DNA of 64,000 nt, from the NCBI RefSeq assembly GCF_946478805.1, contig NZ_CAMLDC010000015.1, positions 1-64,000 on the forward strand, given 5' to 3'. Source of the stretch: an uncultured Fluviicola sp. (GTDB lineage: Bacteria; Bacteroidota; Bacteroidia; Flavobacteriales; Crocinitomicaceae). The position numbers were made by a program, and so were the translations under genes. Of the stretch, positions 7,535 to 16,258 are shown one piece after another (position 1 is the stretch's first letter; each line of letters starts with the position of its first letter). Under the pieces are notes generated by a model. The model did not search any database. It saw only the letters and a list, made by a program, of their open reading frames with translations, and was not told the origin of the DNA.

Positions 7535-9253
7535 TTATTGAATAGACTTCAAATATTCCTCTTTAGTCCATTCCTTGATATATACCCTGCGCAAATCCAA
7601 AAATTCCATCGGATTATTTTTCAGGTTTCGCACACGCGAATAACTCAATGTAAAATCGTTTGCATACCAAAGCGGTATAATTGGCGGATCTTTCATCAGC
7701 TCAATTTCTGCCTTCGAGAACAGCTCCAACCTTTTCTTCTGACTAGCCGAGCGGCCTTGTTCAAAATAGTTATCGAACAACGGATTCACATAACGTGATT
7801 GATTCCCGCTTGAAGGCATGTCTTTTTCTTTCGGAACCAATTTTCCATAGAAGTTCCCCAGGAATGTCTCCGGGCTTGAATAGTCGGCAATCCATGCTGT
7901 TCGGAACATGTCTCCTTTTCCCATATTTCCGTCTTCGTTGCGTTGTTCAAAGTTGGATCCGTCAATATTTACATTAATTCCAAGGGTCTGATAAATCTGG
8001 TCAGCCAATTCCTCTGCCACAGCTGTATTCAAATCACTGATATCCAATCGCAAGTCGACACTTCCAAAACCTTTACCACCAGGATAACCTGCTTCTGCCA
8101 ATAATTGTTTTGCCAGTTCAGGATTGAAATCATACCCGTATTTTTTGATCTCGGAGAAATTGTACCCTTTAAATACCGAACTGATCGGAGGAGTGATTCC
8201 ATAGATCCCATATTCGTAATACTGGTTCCGGAGTACGTTATCTGCCAGGCGTTTCCGATCAATGGCATAATTGAACGCTTTTCTCACCCGAACATCCTTA
8301 AAACGCGGATCATTCATATTGAAGAAATAATACTGTGTGGTAAGCAAAGGATTATTGTACAACTCTTTCAAGGGAGGCTGCGCATTGAAATCGGAAATCC
8401 GGCCTTCCAGCATTTCTGTGATACGTGAAGTTGGCAAACCGGAAATCAATAAGGTCTTACCTTCTTCGAACATTTCCAGTTGTTCCAGTTTTCTTGTTTG
8501 AACATAAAAAACAACCGAATCCAGGTAGGGCAATGCATTTCCCTTATTGTCAGTCATATAGTAATCTTTATTTTTCAATAAGATGTATGTTTCGTCCTCT
8601 TTCGGTTTTGTAAAGCAAAATGGTCCTGTTCCCACAACGTCCGTTTCCATTTTCGCTTCAACAATTTTTCTGGAAACGATGCTTGCACTTAAATTAGCCA
8701 GCTTATTGATGTAGGTTTGATCCGGATTAATCAAGGTGATTTCAAACTTATTTTTCTTGATTTTCATGCCACTGATCGATTTGGCCTTTCCTTCGTAATA
8801 CTCTTTGGCACCTTTCACCTGGTTTGCAAGCAGGAACAGATATGCCGCTGTCGGATTCCCTTCTTCATTCGGTTTACATGCCTTTTCAAATGTGAACAAC
8901 ACATCATCTACAGTTAGTTTCCGATCATCCATGGATTCAAAAACCGGATTTTCGTGAAAGAATACATCATCGCGGATTGTAAAAGTGAACACCGTACCGT
9001 CACCGCTGATACTCCATTTTTCAGCAATCTGAGGTTGAAGGGAAAGATCCTCCGCATTAAAGCTTACGAGTCCTTCCATCACTTGGGAAAGCAATTCAAA
9101 AGAATAGACATCATTCACCTCTCTTGCAATAAAGGTCGAAGGTGTATTATCCAAAGCCATTTTAAAACTTCCTCCGGCGAATTCAAATTGTTTTTTATCT
9201 GAATCACAAGAAGCAAGGATAAGAAGAAGGAGAACTATAGGGACTAATTTCAT
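7535..9253 (-). CDS. ABC transporter peptide-binding lipoprotein (SBP_bac_5, OppA/DppA-like)
   Basis: A 572-residue extracytoplasmic solute-binding protein of family 5. The start at 9253 gives the lipoprotein signal MKLVPIVLLLLILASCDS with Cys16; an upstream ATG at 9274 would add seven residues. Family motifs include LSLQPQIAEKWSISGDGTVFTFTIRDDVFFH near residue 75 and VRKAFNYAIDRKRLADNVL in the middle. It would bind oligopeptides or similar ligands and pass them to a permease, but no permease or ATPase gene is nearby. It sits directly upstream of a TonB-dependent receptor on the same strand, so it may form a two-membrane uptake route with a transporter encoded elsewhere. Confidence 0.88.
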   Translation of the reverse strand: MKLVPIVLLLLILASCDSDKKQFEFAGGSFKMALDNTPSTFIAREVNDVYSFELLSQVMEGLVSFNAEDLSLQPQIAEKWSISGDGTVFTFTIRDDVFFHENPVFESMDDRKLTVDDVLFTFEKACKPNEEGNPTAAYLFLLANQVKGAKEYYEGKAKSISGMKIKKNKFEITLINPDQTYINKLANLSASIVSRKIVEAKMETDVVGTGPFCFTKPKEDETYILLKNKDYYMTDNKGNALPYLDSVVFYVQTRKLEQLEMFEEGKTLLISGLPTSRITEMLEGRISDFNAQPPLKELYNNPLLTTQYYFFNMNDPRFKDVRVRKAFNYAIDRKRLADNVLRNQYYEYGIYGITPPISSVFKGYNFSEIKKYGYDFNPELAKQLLAEAGYPGGKGFGSVDLRLDISDLNTAVAEELADQIYQTLGINVNIDGSNFEQRNEDGNMGKGDMFRTAWIADYSSPETFLGNFYGKLVPKEKDMPSSGNQSRYVNPLFDNYFEQGRSASQKKRLELFSKAEIELMKDPPIIPLWYANDFTLSYSRVRNLKNNPMEFLDLRRVYIKEWTKEEYLKSIQ

Positions 9254-9444
9254 AGTAGGATGTACGTTTATCAATACAAGAATAGAAAAAATCTTTTACT
9301 AAAATAACTTAAAAAAACAAAATTTACACATCCGAAATGTTAAGTTTGATAGTGATCTAATCGACGAACATGTAATATTTCATGACAAATTAACTCATTA
9401 GGTGGTTGAATTAAAAAAAAATTGTAATTTCGTCGTGTAAAATG

Positions 9445-9475
9445 TTGGTAATGTAAAAAATAGCTATTATACTTG
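9445..9475 (+). promoter_or_regulatory. Candidate Bacteroidota promoter (TTG-N20-TATACTTG)
   Basis: TTG at 9445-9447 and TATACTTG at 9468-9475, with 20 bases between, approximate the TTG-N19-TAnnTTTG consensus, with one mismatch in the -7 box. They lie 32 bases before the start of the secreted-protein gene at 9508. The surrounding 250-base gap is strongly A/T rich and holds no gene. Confidence 0.4.
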
Positions 9476-9507
9476 CCACAGTTTTTAGTTTAGCTACTAA
9501 GTAGAAA

Positions 9508-10314
9508 ATGAAACAAATAAACTTATTCTTACTTTGCTCTTTCGCGTTACTGTTAAGCTTTTCAAGCTCGGCGGTTCTTTCTATTGAAGGAAGTTATCAG
9601 GGTAAAAATTTATACGTTCAAAATCCGGAAGATGGAGATGGCTTCGGCTTTTGCGCAACAAAAGTTACTGTCAACGGTGATATCTTACCTGGTGGAACGG
9701 CCATATCGGCTTTTGAAATTGACTTTTCGCTCTTTAATATAGAAATCGGTGAACCTGTGTTTATCGTTATCGAACACAATGACGGTTGTAAACCAAAAAT
9801 CTTAAATCCGGAAGTTTTACTTCCCCGCAGTACATTCAACACAGTTGAGATCCAAATTCAAAACAGTGGAATGTTAACCTGGAAAACTACAAACGAACAA
9901 GGAAAACTTCCCTTTATTATCGAACAATACCGTTGGAACAAATGGGTGAAGATCGGTGAAGTTCAGGGAAAAGGTACTCCCGGAACCAATGCTTATGAAT
10001 TCCTGGTTGCTCCTCATTCCGGTGAAAATACCGTTCGTGTAGTTCAAATTGATCATTCAGGAGCTAAAAGAAACTCGAAAGACGTGAAGTTTACGTCTTC
10101 CGTTCCGATAGTCGTCAAGAACCCCGTCAAGGTCAAGGATGAAATAAACTTCACAGCATCAGGGAAACCAATTGAAACGAAGTACGAGATTTATGACGCT
10201 TATGGAAACATCGTCAAGAAGGGTATCGGTTCGTCGGTTCCATGTTCGAATTTATTGAAAGGAGCTTACTATATCAACTTCGACAACAAAACAGAGAAAT
10301 TCTTTAAGGGATAA
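9508..10314 (+). CDS. Secreted protein with sorting-domain-like C-terminus, unknown function
   Basis: A 268-residue exported protein. Signal peptide about 1-22; then a beta-rich region beginning SIEGSYQGKNLYVQNP and containing CATKVTVNGD, and an aspartate-rich FEIDFSLFNIEIG segment. The final 70 residues (KVKDEINFTASGKP through GAYYINFDNKTEKFFKG) resemble a short T9SS type A sorting domain, though it is weaker than the others in the window. I recall similar proteins in other Bacteroidota but cannot name a function. It has its own candidate promoter and a strong terminator at 10335-10370, so it is probably monocistronic. Confidence 0.75.
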   Translation: MKQINLFLLCSFALLLSFSSSAVLSIEGSYQGKNLYVQNPEDGDGFGFCATKVTVNGDILPGGTAISAFEIDFSLFNIEIGEPVFIVIEHNDGCKPKILNPEVLLPRSTFNTVEIQIQNSGMLTWKTTNEQGKLPFIIEQYRWNKWVKIGEVQGKGTPGTNAYEFLVAPHSGENTVRVVQIDHSGAKRNSKDVKFTSSVPIVVKNPVKVKDEINFTASGKPIETKYEIYDAYGNIVKKGIGSSVPCSNLLKGAYYINFDNKTEKFFKG

Positions 10315-10334
10315 AAATCCTACAGATCATATTG

Positions 10335-10370
10335 AAAACCCCGACGATAATGTCGGGGTTTTTGTTTTTA
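10335..10370 (+). terminator. Factor-independent terminator
   Basis: Perfect 11-bp arms 10335-10345 (AAAACCCCGAC) and 10352-10362 around a 6-base loop, followed by a T-rich tail. It ends the secreted-protein gene 21 bases after its stop codon. Confidence 0.85.
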
Positions 10371-10431
10371 TATAACTCAATCCTTGCCGTGAGTTTCCGA
10401 TTAATCACATACCCATTGTGATTCTTTTTCT

Positions 10432-10439
10432 TATTTTCG
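10432..10439 (+). promoter_or_regulatory. TAnnTTcG -7-like box four bases before mce start
   Basis: TATTTTCG, one mismatch from TAnnTTTG, followed by AATC and the ATG at 10444. It has the same 4-base spacing seen before ywbE, the HAD gene and mnmE. Confidence 0.3.
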
Positions 10440-10443
10440 AATC

Positions 10444-10845
10444 ATGAATAAAATTGAACATATCGGAATTGCTGTCAGAAATCTGGACGAAGCAATCAAG
10501 ACCTATACCGAACTCCTTGGAACCGAATGCTACAAAACAGAAGCCGTGGAAAGTGAAGGAGTAAAAACCGCTTTTTTCCAGGTAGGCGATTCGAAGATCG
10601 AGTTATTGGAGGCAAGCAATGAAACAAGCCCGATTGCCAAATTCATTGAAAAAAAAGGCGAAGGAATCCATCACATTGCGTTTGATGTCACAAACATCGA
10701 AGAGTCAATGAAGGAACTTTCTTCCAAAGGATTTCAATTATTGAACGAGCACCCGAAAAATGGCGCTGACAATAAACTGGTTGCATTCCTTCATCCGAAA
10801 TCTTCGAATGGGGTTTTGGTGGAATTATGCCAGGAAAAAAGGTAG
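10444..10845 (+). CDS. mce: Methylmalonyl-CoA epimerase
   Basis: A 133-residue enzyme of the vicinal oxygen chelate (glyoxalase) fold that interconverts (S)- and (R)-methylmalonyl-CoA, linking propionyl-CoA and succinyl-CoA metabolism. The length is typical. Two beta-alpha-beta-beta-beta modules are visible, with candidate metal ligands His6 (IEHIGIAV), His76 or His77 (GIHHIAFDV) and Glu127 (VLVELCQ). No methylmalonyl-CoA mutase is in the window. The 3' end overlaps the convergent HAD gene by 21 bases. The start is set by ATG 10444, with a promoter-like box only four bases upstream. Confidence 0.93.
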   Translation: MNKIEHIGIAVRNLDEAIKTYTELLGTECYKTEAVESEGVKTAFFQVGDSKIELLEASNETSPIAKFIEKKGEGIHHIAFDVTNIEESMKELSSKGFQLLNEHPKNGADNKLVAFLHPKSSNGVLVELCQEKR

Positions 10846-11454
10846 TTCGAAAACATCCTGGTTTTTTGCCAACAAAACCGCTTCGATACCTGCAACTTTA
10901 GCTCCCTCCACATGCTGAGGACTGTCGTCGATAAAGATTGTTTTTGCCGGATCCAGGTTATTCTCCGAGCATACCAATTCAAATATGTTTGAATCAGGTT
11001 TGCGCATCCCGATGGCAGATGAGAAATAAGTCTTCTCAAAATACTGCTCCAGGTTCCGATGTCCGACCGTTTTTTCCAAAGATCTCCGAACAGCATCAAT
11101 GTGAAGATCATTGGTATTGCTCAACAAGAAAAGACGGTATTTCTTAGAAAGTTCTTCCAAAAACTGTAAGCGCTTTACCGGAAAATCCAGGATCATAGCA
11201 TCCCAAGCATGAACAACCTGGTTCGCTGTTGTTCCAAATGGCAAACGATCCAAAAGTTGATTTACGAAGTGAAAGGAAGAAACCTCTCCCCGTTCAAAGC
11301 GATCAAACAAGTGTGTTTGTTGCAATTGGGAATACGATTCGCCAAAATTGGTCATACCAAGGGAAATAAAAGCTTTTTCTGTTAAATCATAATCCAAATT
11401 CAACAAAACTCCTCCCAAATCAAAAATGATTGCTTCTTTTGAGTGTTCAAACAT
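10825..11454 (-). CDS. HAD family hydrolase (subfamily IA)
   Basis: A 209-residue cytoplasmic HAD-superfamily enzyme. Motif I is FDLGGVLLN with nucleophile Asp12; the usual second Asp is Gly14, as in the DLGG/DLGN branch that includes YihX-like sugar phosphatases. Motif II is LLSNTND, motif III lies around RKPDSNIFE, and motif IV is IFIDDSPQHVEGAKVAGI. A helical cap fills residues 17-100, marking subfamily IA. Likely a small-molecule phosphatase; the substrate is unknown. Its last 21 coding bases overlap the end of mce on the opposite strand. It is divergent from the gene at 11493 with a 38-base gap. Confidence 0.88.
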   Translation of the reverse strand: MFEHSKEAIIFDLGGVLLNLDYDLTEKAFISLGMTNFGESYSQLQQTHLFDRFERGEVSSFHFVNQLLDRLPFGTTANQVVHAWDAMILDFPVKRLQFLEELSKKYRLFLLSNTNDLHIDAVRRSLEKTVGHRNLEQYFEKTYFSSAIGMRKPDSNIFELVCSENNLDPAKTIFIDDSPQHVEGAKVAGIEAVLLAKNQDVFELPFFLA

Positions 11455-11458
11455 GACA

Positions 11459-11466
11459 CAAAAGTA
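11459..11466 (-). promoter_or_regulatory. TAnnTTTG -7 box four bases before the HAD gene
   Basis: The minus strand reads TACTTTTG, then TGTC and the ATG at 11454. It is a perfect consensus match with no obvious TTG -33 partner, and it predicts a leaderless transcript. Confidence 0.4.
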
Positions 11467-11492
11467 GTAAGTTCACTTTGAATCGCTGAATT

Positions 11493-11837
11493 ATGGAAGA
11501 AAAAGATTTAAATGCACTTGTCCAAAAGCTCCAATTGAGATTGAGCCAACGTAAGTTGCTCGAAAAATTGCAAGCACAAATCCACAAAGACTTTCAGCGT
11601 TCGGGAATAAGCGAGTTCGAGCTGAAAAGTACGGACCCTGTAGAATGGAACGAAGAAATTCAAACGATCCTCAGACAACTAACGGAAACTGAACTCCAAC
11701 ACCTGCTTTACCTTATCGACATTCCGGAGCTAATTCTAAGGCAGACAAACGACCATGAAAATCGGTTATTCTATCTCTCAAATGCCATTCTGCATCGCGA
11801 ACTGATGAAAGTATTTTACCAGATTCAGTTCAAATAG
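11493..11837 (+). CDS. Small helical cytoplasmic protein, unknown
   Basis: A 114-residue protein without signal peptide or membrane segment, rich in Leu, Gln, Glu and Lys and predicted almost wholly helical. It opens with KDLNALVQKLQLRLSQRKLLEKLQ, which has heptad-like spacing. No family recognised. It diverges from the HAD gene by 38 bases and is 179 bases before sucA; that gap holds an A/T-rich stretch without a clear terminator. The coding call is supported by the absence of a competing frame and by the compact intergenic regions either side. Confidence 0.6.
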   Translation: MEEKDLNALVQKLQLRLSQRKLLEKLQAQIHKDFQRSGISEFELKSTDPVEWNEEIQTILRQLTETELQHLLYLIDIPELILRQTNDHENRLFYLSNAILHRELMKVFYQIQFK

Positions 11838-12016
11838 AAGATCTGCTAATCAATTACCCGAACAAAACAGGGTTAAACTTGATAATTAATCGCTGATAAT
11901 TGATCATTATTTCAGCCTTCGTACAATATCTGTCAATTTTGCATTTTTTTATCGCGATTTCCTATTCACGCGTGGACTAAAAGTTTTAACTTTACCCACC
12001 ATTATAGTGCTCGAAC

Positions 12017-14740
12017 ATGGATAAAGTGACGTACGTAGGAAATGCAGATGTAAATGCGATAGACCATTTATATCAATCTTATATTAAAGACCCTGAAAGC
12101 GTAGATATCAGCTGGCAAAAGTTCTTCGAAGGATTTGATTTTGCACGCATGAACTACGAAGACGGTGGCGAAATTCCTGAAAATTTTCAGAAAGAATTCA
12201 AAGTAATTAACCTGATTAACGGGTATCGGACTCGTGGTCACTTATTTACAAAAACCAACCCTGTCCGTGAACGCAGAAAGTATGAACCGACATTGGCTAT
12301 CGAAAACTTCGGTTTGGATGCTTCTGATTTGGACACAGTCTTTCAAGCCGGCGAACAAATTGGGATTGGTGCTGCAACATTACGTGATATCATCCTGGAT
12401 TTGGAGCAATGTTATTGCCAATCCATCGGGATCGAATACATGTATATGCGCGAACCGGAACGTTTGGAATGGTTCAGAAACAGCATTGAAGTAAAAAATC
12501 GTCCGAAATTTGACATTGAACGCAAGAAACATATCTATAAAAAATTGGTTCAGACTTCCAATTTTGAAGCCTTTTTAGGTAAAAAATATGTGGGTCAGAA
12601 ACGTTTTTCCGTTGAAGGTGGTGAAACACTGATTCCGGCTTTGGATGCCTTGATTGAAAAAGGGTCCAGCCTGGGAGTTGAATATTTCGTAATGGGAATG
12701 GCTCACCGCGGACGCTTGAATACCCTGACAAACATTTTCCAGAAACGCCCGCAGGATATCTTCTCCGAATTTGAAGGAAAAGAATTTGATGCTGACGGTG
12801 CATTTGATGGTGATGTGAAATATCACCAGGGATATACCAGCTCGGTAAAAACCGCAAACGGAAAAGAAGTAGGCTTGACGCTTGCTCCAAACCCTTCCCA
12901 TTTGGAAGCAGTTGACCCCGTTGTACAGGGAATTGCCCGTGCAAAATTGGACAGTCACTTCCAGGATGAAAATAAGGTTTGTCCGGTAATGATCCATGGA
13001 GATGCAGCTGTTGCAGGTCAGGGAATTGTTTACGAAGTGATCCAGATGGCCTTGCTTGACGGATACAGAGCCGGCGGAACGATTCACCTGGTAATAAACA
13101 ACCAGGTTGGCTTTACAACAAATTTCTACGACGGACGCTCTTCAACTTATTGTACGGATGTTGCCAAAACGACTCTTACACCTGTATTCCATGTCAATGG
13201 AGACGATATTGAAGCGGTAATCCAAACCATTGAAATTGCAATGGAATACCGTCAAAAATTCCACCGTGATGTGTTTATCGATTTATTATGCTACCGTAAA
13301 TACGGACACAATGAAGGAGATGAGCCTAAATTCACGCAACCTAATTTGTACGACATCATTGCAAAACATCCGAATCCGAAAGTGATTTACCAGAAGCAAT
13401 TGACTGCTGAAGGTACCTTATCTGAGGCAGATGCCAAAAACATTGAAGACGAATACAACAATTACCTGGAAAACGAATTCGAAACAGCTCGTAAGAACGA
13501 AAAAGCAGTCGTATGGGATTTCCTAAGCAAAACTTGGGAAGGTTTCCGTCACAGCAAATCTGAAGATTTCGATTCTAGTCCTGAAACAGGGATCAAGAAA
13601 GAGAAATTACTGGAATTGGGTAGAAAACTGGCTACTTTACCCGAGGGTAAAAAGTATTTCCGTAAGATTCAAAAGATTTTCGATGACCGTTTAGCTGCGG
13701 TTGAGACAAATAATCTGGATTGGGGAACAGCAGAAATGTTGGCTTATGCAACCCTATTGGACGAAGGAATTCCGGTACGTATTTCCGGTCAGGATGTGGA
13801 GCGTGGAACATTCTCTCACCGTCATGCTGTTGTAAAGACAGAAGATAACGAGGAAGAAATCGAAACGTTGAACATGCTTTCTGAAAAACAAGCTCCGTTC
13901 ACTATCTACAACTCTTTGTTGTCTGAATACGCAGTTCTTGGATTTGAATATGGATATTCATTGGCTACTCCGAAAGGATTGACTATTTGGGAAGCGCAAT
14001 TCGGGGATTTCTTCAATGGTGCCCAAATCATGATCGATCAATTCATTACTGCCGGTGAAGACAAATGGTCCACTCAAAGTGGTTTGGTGATGCTTCTTCC
14101 TCACGGATATGAAGGACAAGGTGCAGAGCATTCAAGTGGTCGTATCGAACGTTGGTTGCAGCAAGCTGCCGATGATAATATCCAGGTTGTAAATACTTCT
14201 ACGCCGGCAAACCATTTCCATTTACTTCGCAGACAACTGGTTCGTCCATTCCGCAAACCGTTGGTTGTGTTTTCACCGAAATTATTGTTGCGTTACCCTG
14301 CTGCCACTTCTACATTAGAGGAAATGGCAAGTGGTCGCTTCCAGGAAGTGATTGATGATTCAACTGCGAAAGTCGGTTTGGTGGATACACTTGTTTTCTG
14401 CTCCGGAAAATTCTATTATGAAATGAAGGAAAAAGCGGCCGAAATGGGCATTGATAGTATGGCATTTGTCCGTGTAGAGCAATTGTATCCGTTACCTCAG
14501 AAGCAAATTGATGCGATTATCGCAAAATATAACGCTAAAAATGTGATGTGGGCACAGGAAGAACCTGCAAACATGGGTGCCTGGACTTACATGGCTATGA
14601 ACTTGAGACATATCCCGTTTATTGGAGTAACCAGACCTGCATCCGCAGCAGCGGCTGAAGGTTCCAAGAAATTACACGAACGGCGTTTGAAACAATTGTT
14701 TGCTGATGTATTTCAATTTGCATCAGTAGCAGCGAAATAA
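12017..14740 (+). CDS. sucA: 2-oxoglutarate dehydrogenase E1 component
   Basis: A 907-residue thiamine-diphosphate enzyme of the TCA cycle that decarboxylates 2-oxoglutarate and passes the succinyl group to the lipoyl arm of E2. Length and order match the family: a short N-terminal E2-binding segment (VNAIDHLYQSYIKDPESVD), the ThDP-binding half with MAHRGRLNTLTN near residue 230, HGDAAVAGQG near 326, YGHNEGDEPKFTQP near 429, and the transketolase-like second half with RISGQDVERGTFSHRHAV. sucB follows after 30 bases and the pair ends at a terminator. A TAACTTTA box at 11987-11994 is a possible promoter element. Confidence 0.97.
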   Translation: MDKVTYVGNADVNAIDHLYQSYIKDPESVDISWQKFFEGFDFARMNYEDGGEIPENFQKEFKVINLINGYRTRGHLFTKTNPVRERRKYEPTLAIENFGLDASDLDTVFQAGEQIGIGAATLRDIILDLEQCYCQSIGIEYMYMREPERLEWFRNSIEVKNRPKFDIERKKHIYKKLVQTSNFEAFLGKKYVGQKRFSVEGGETLIPALDALIEKGSSLGVEYFVMGMAHRGRLNTLTNIFQKRPQDIFSEFEGKEFDADGAFDGDVKYHQGYTSSVKTANGKEVGLTLAPNPSHLEAVDPVVQGIARAKLDSHFQDENKVCPVMIHGDAAVAGQGIVYEVIQMALLDGYRAGGTIHLVINNQVGFTTNFYDGRSSTYCTDVAKTTLTPVFHVNGDDIEAVIQTIEIAMEYRQKFHRDVFIDLLCYRKYGHNEGDEPKFTQPNLYDIIAKHPNPKVIYQKQLTAEGTLSEADAKNIEDEYNNYLENEFETARKNEKAVVWDFLSKTWEGFRHSKSEDFDSSPETGIKKEKLLELGRKLATLPEGKKYFRKIQKIFDDRLAAVETNNLDWGTAEMLAYATLLDEGIPVRISGQDVERGTFSHRHAVVKTEDNEEEIETLNMLSEKQAPFTIYNSLLSEYAVLGFEYGYSLATPKGLTIWEAQFGDFFNGAQIMIDQFITAGEDKWSTQSGLVMLLPHGYEGQGAEHSSGRIERWLQQAADDNIQVVNTSTPANHFHLLRRQLVRPFRKPLVVFSPKLLLRYPAATSTLEEMASGRFQEVIDDSTAKVGLVDTLVFCSGKFYYEMKEKAAEMGIDSMAFVRVEQLYPLPQKQIDAIIAKYNAKNVMWAQEEPANMGAWTYMAMNLRHIPFIGVTRPASAAAAEGSKKLHERRLKQLFADVFQFASVAAK

Positions 14741-14770
14741 GATAATTACAAAACTAAATACGATTCAATT

Positions 14771-16054
14771 ATGTCAATCCTTGAAATGAAAGTACCTAGC
14801 CCGGGAGAATCGATTTCTGAAGTAGAAATTGCAACCTGGTTAGTTTCGGACGGTGACTATGTAGAAAAAGACCAAGCTATCGCAGAAGTTGATTCTGACA
14901 AAGCAACATTGGAATTACCGGCAGAACAAGCAGGTATCATCACTTTGAAAGCGGCTGAAGGCGATGTAGTGAAAGTTGGGCAAGTTGTTTGCCTGATTGA
15001 TACATCTGCTGAAAGACCTGCAGGTTCGGCAGCTCCATCTGAAGCTCCAAAAGCGGAAGAAAAAGCTCCAGTTGCTGAAAAGAAGGTGGAAGCGGCTCCG
15101 GTTGCTGAAAAAACAACCGCTCCTGCTCCCAATCCGGGACCTGTGAGTGATAGTTATGCAAAAGGAACTCCTTCACCAGCTGCTGCGAAAATAATGGCTG
15201 AAAACGGAGTTTCCGGAGCAAAGATCAATGGATCCGGAAAAGATGGACGTATTACCAAACAGGATGTTGTTGAAGCAATGGCGGCTGGAATTCCGGCTGA
15301 CGCTACTCAAGGATGGGGAGGAACTCGCGATCAGAACCGGGAGAAAATGTCCATGCTTCGACGCAAAATTGCAGAGCGTCTGGTTTCTGTAAAGAATGAA
15401 ACAGCTATGTTGACTACCTTCAATGAGGTCGATATGAAGCCAATCATGGATTTACGTACGAAGTACAAAGACCAGTTTGCTAAATTCCACGACGTGAATC
15501 TTGGGTTCATGTCTTTCTTTACGAAAGCGGTAACCGAAGCATTAAACCTGTTCCCTGCAGTGAATGCGCAAATTGATGGAAATGAAATGGTATTTCATAA
15601 CTATGCGGATATCGGCATTGCAGTTTCTTCACCAAAAGGATTGATGGTTCCGGTAGTGCGCAATGCAGAGCAAATGAGTTTGGCTGAAATTGAAAGAGAA
15701 ATCAAACGTTTGGCTATCAAGGCACGGGACGGAAAAATCACACCGGAAGACATGACCGGTGGTACTTTCACTATTACAAACGGGGGAGTTTTCGGGTCGA
15801 TGATGTCCACACCGATTATCAATCCTCCTCAATCAGCTATCCTGGGAATGCACAACATCATTGAGCGCCCGGTTGCGATTGACGGTAAAGTGGAAATCCG
15901 TCCGATGATGTACCTGGCATTGTCTTATGACCACCGAATTATCGATGGAAAAGAATCTGTAGGGTTCCTGGTAAAAGTGAAAGAGATGATCGAGAATCCG
16001 GAGAGAATTATTTTCGGAGGAAAAGATCCGTATGCAGTTCTTCTGGGATTATAA
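14771..16054 (+). CDS. sucB: Dihydrolipoyllysine-residue succinyltransferase (E2)
   Basis: A 427-residue E2 subunit of the 2-oxoglutarate dehydrogenase complex. The lipoyl domain covers residues 1-76 with the lipoylated Lys44 in [10 protein letters not shown]. An Ala/Pro/Glu-rich flexible linker follows (about 80-125), then a peripheral subunit-binding domain (about 130-166, with [13 protein letters not shown]), then the catalytic acyltransferase domain ending in [16 protein letters not shown], with catalytic His388 and Asp392. One lipoyl domain and the short linker are standard. Cotranscribed with sucA. E3 (lpd) is not in the window. Confidence 0.97.
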   Translation: MSILEMKVPSPGESISEVEIATWLVSDGDYVEKDQAIAEVDSDKATLELPAEQAGIITLKAAEGDVVKVGQVVCLIDTSAERPAGSAAPSEAPKAEEKAPVAEKKVEAAPVAEKTTAPAPNPGPVSDSYAKGTPSPAAAKIMAENGVSGAKINGSGKDGRITKQDVVEAMAAGIPADATQGWGGTRDQNREKMSMLRRKIAERLVSVKNETAMLTTFNEVDMKPIMDLRTKYKDQFAKFHDVNLGFMSFFTKAVTEALNLFPAVNAQIDGNEMVFHNYADIGIAVSSPKGLMVPVVRNAEQMSLAEIEREIKRLAIKARDGKITPEDMTGGTFTITNGGVFGSMMSTPIINPPQSAILGMHNIIERPVAIDGKVEIRPMMYLALSYDHRIIDGKESVGFLVKVKEMIENPERIIFGGKDPYAVLLGL

Positions 16055-16075
16055 AAATTCAATAAAAGAGTATTC

Positions 16076-16110
16076 AAAACCCTGTGTTAATTAACACGGG
16101 GTTTTTATTT
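16076..16110 (+). terminator. Terminator of sucAB
   Basis: Stem AAAACCCTGTGTT / AACACGGGGTTTT with one G-T wobble and a 4-base loop, followed by TATTTTA, 21 bases after the sucB stop. Confidence 0.8.
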
Positions 16111-16194
16111 TACCACCCTAGCCAAGGTTATAAAGCGGATGACAAATCCAGTTTCTTTGATGGTCGATGTGAAAACGGAACAATCTAAAAAAAC

Positions 16195-16230
16195 AAAAGG
16201 TTGGTATAGGGTTTACATACCAACCTTTTT
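16195..16230 (-). terminator. Hairpin terminator facing the T9SS gene at 16259
   Basis: Perfect 13-bp arms 16195-16207 and 16217-16229 (AAAAGGTTGGTAT and complement) with A/T runs on both sides. It lies 29 bases past the stop of the minus-strand T9SS gene, so it most likely terminates that gene while also backing up sucAB. Confidence 0.7.
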
Positions 16231-16258
16231 CACACAGCACCGGTTCATAGGTCAAAAA

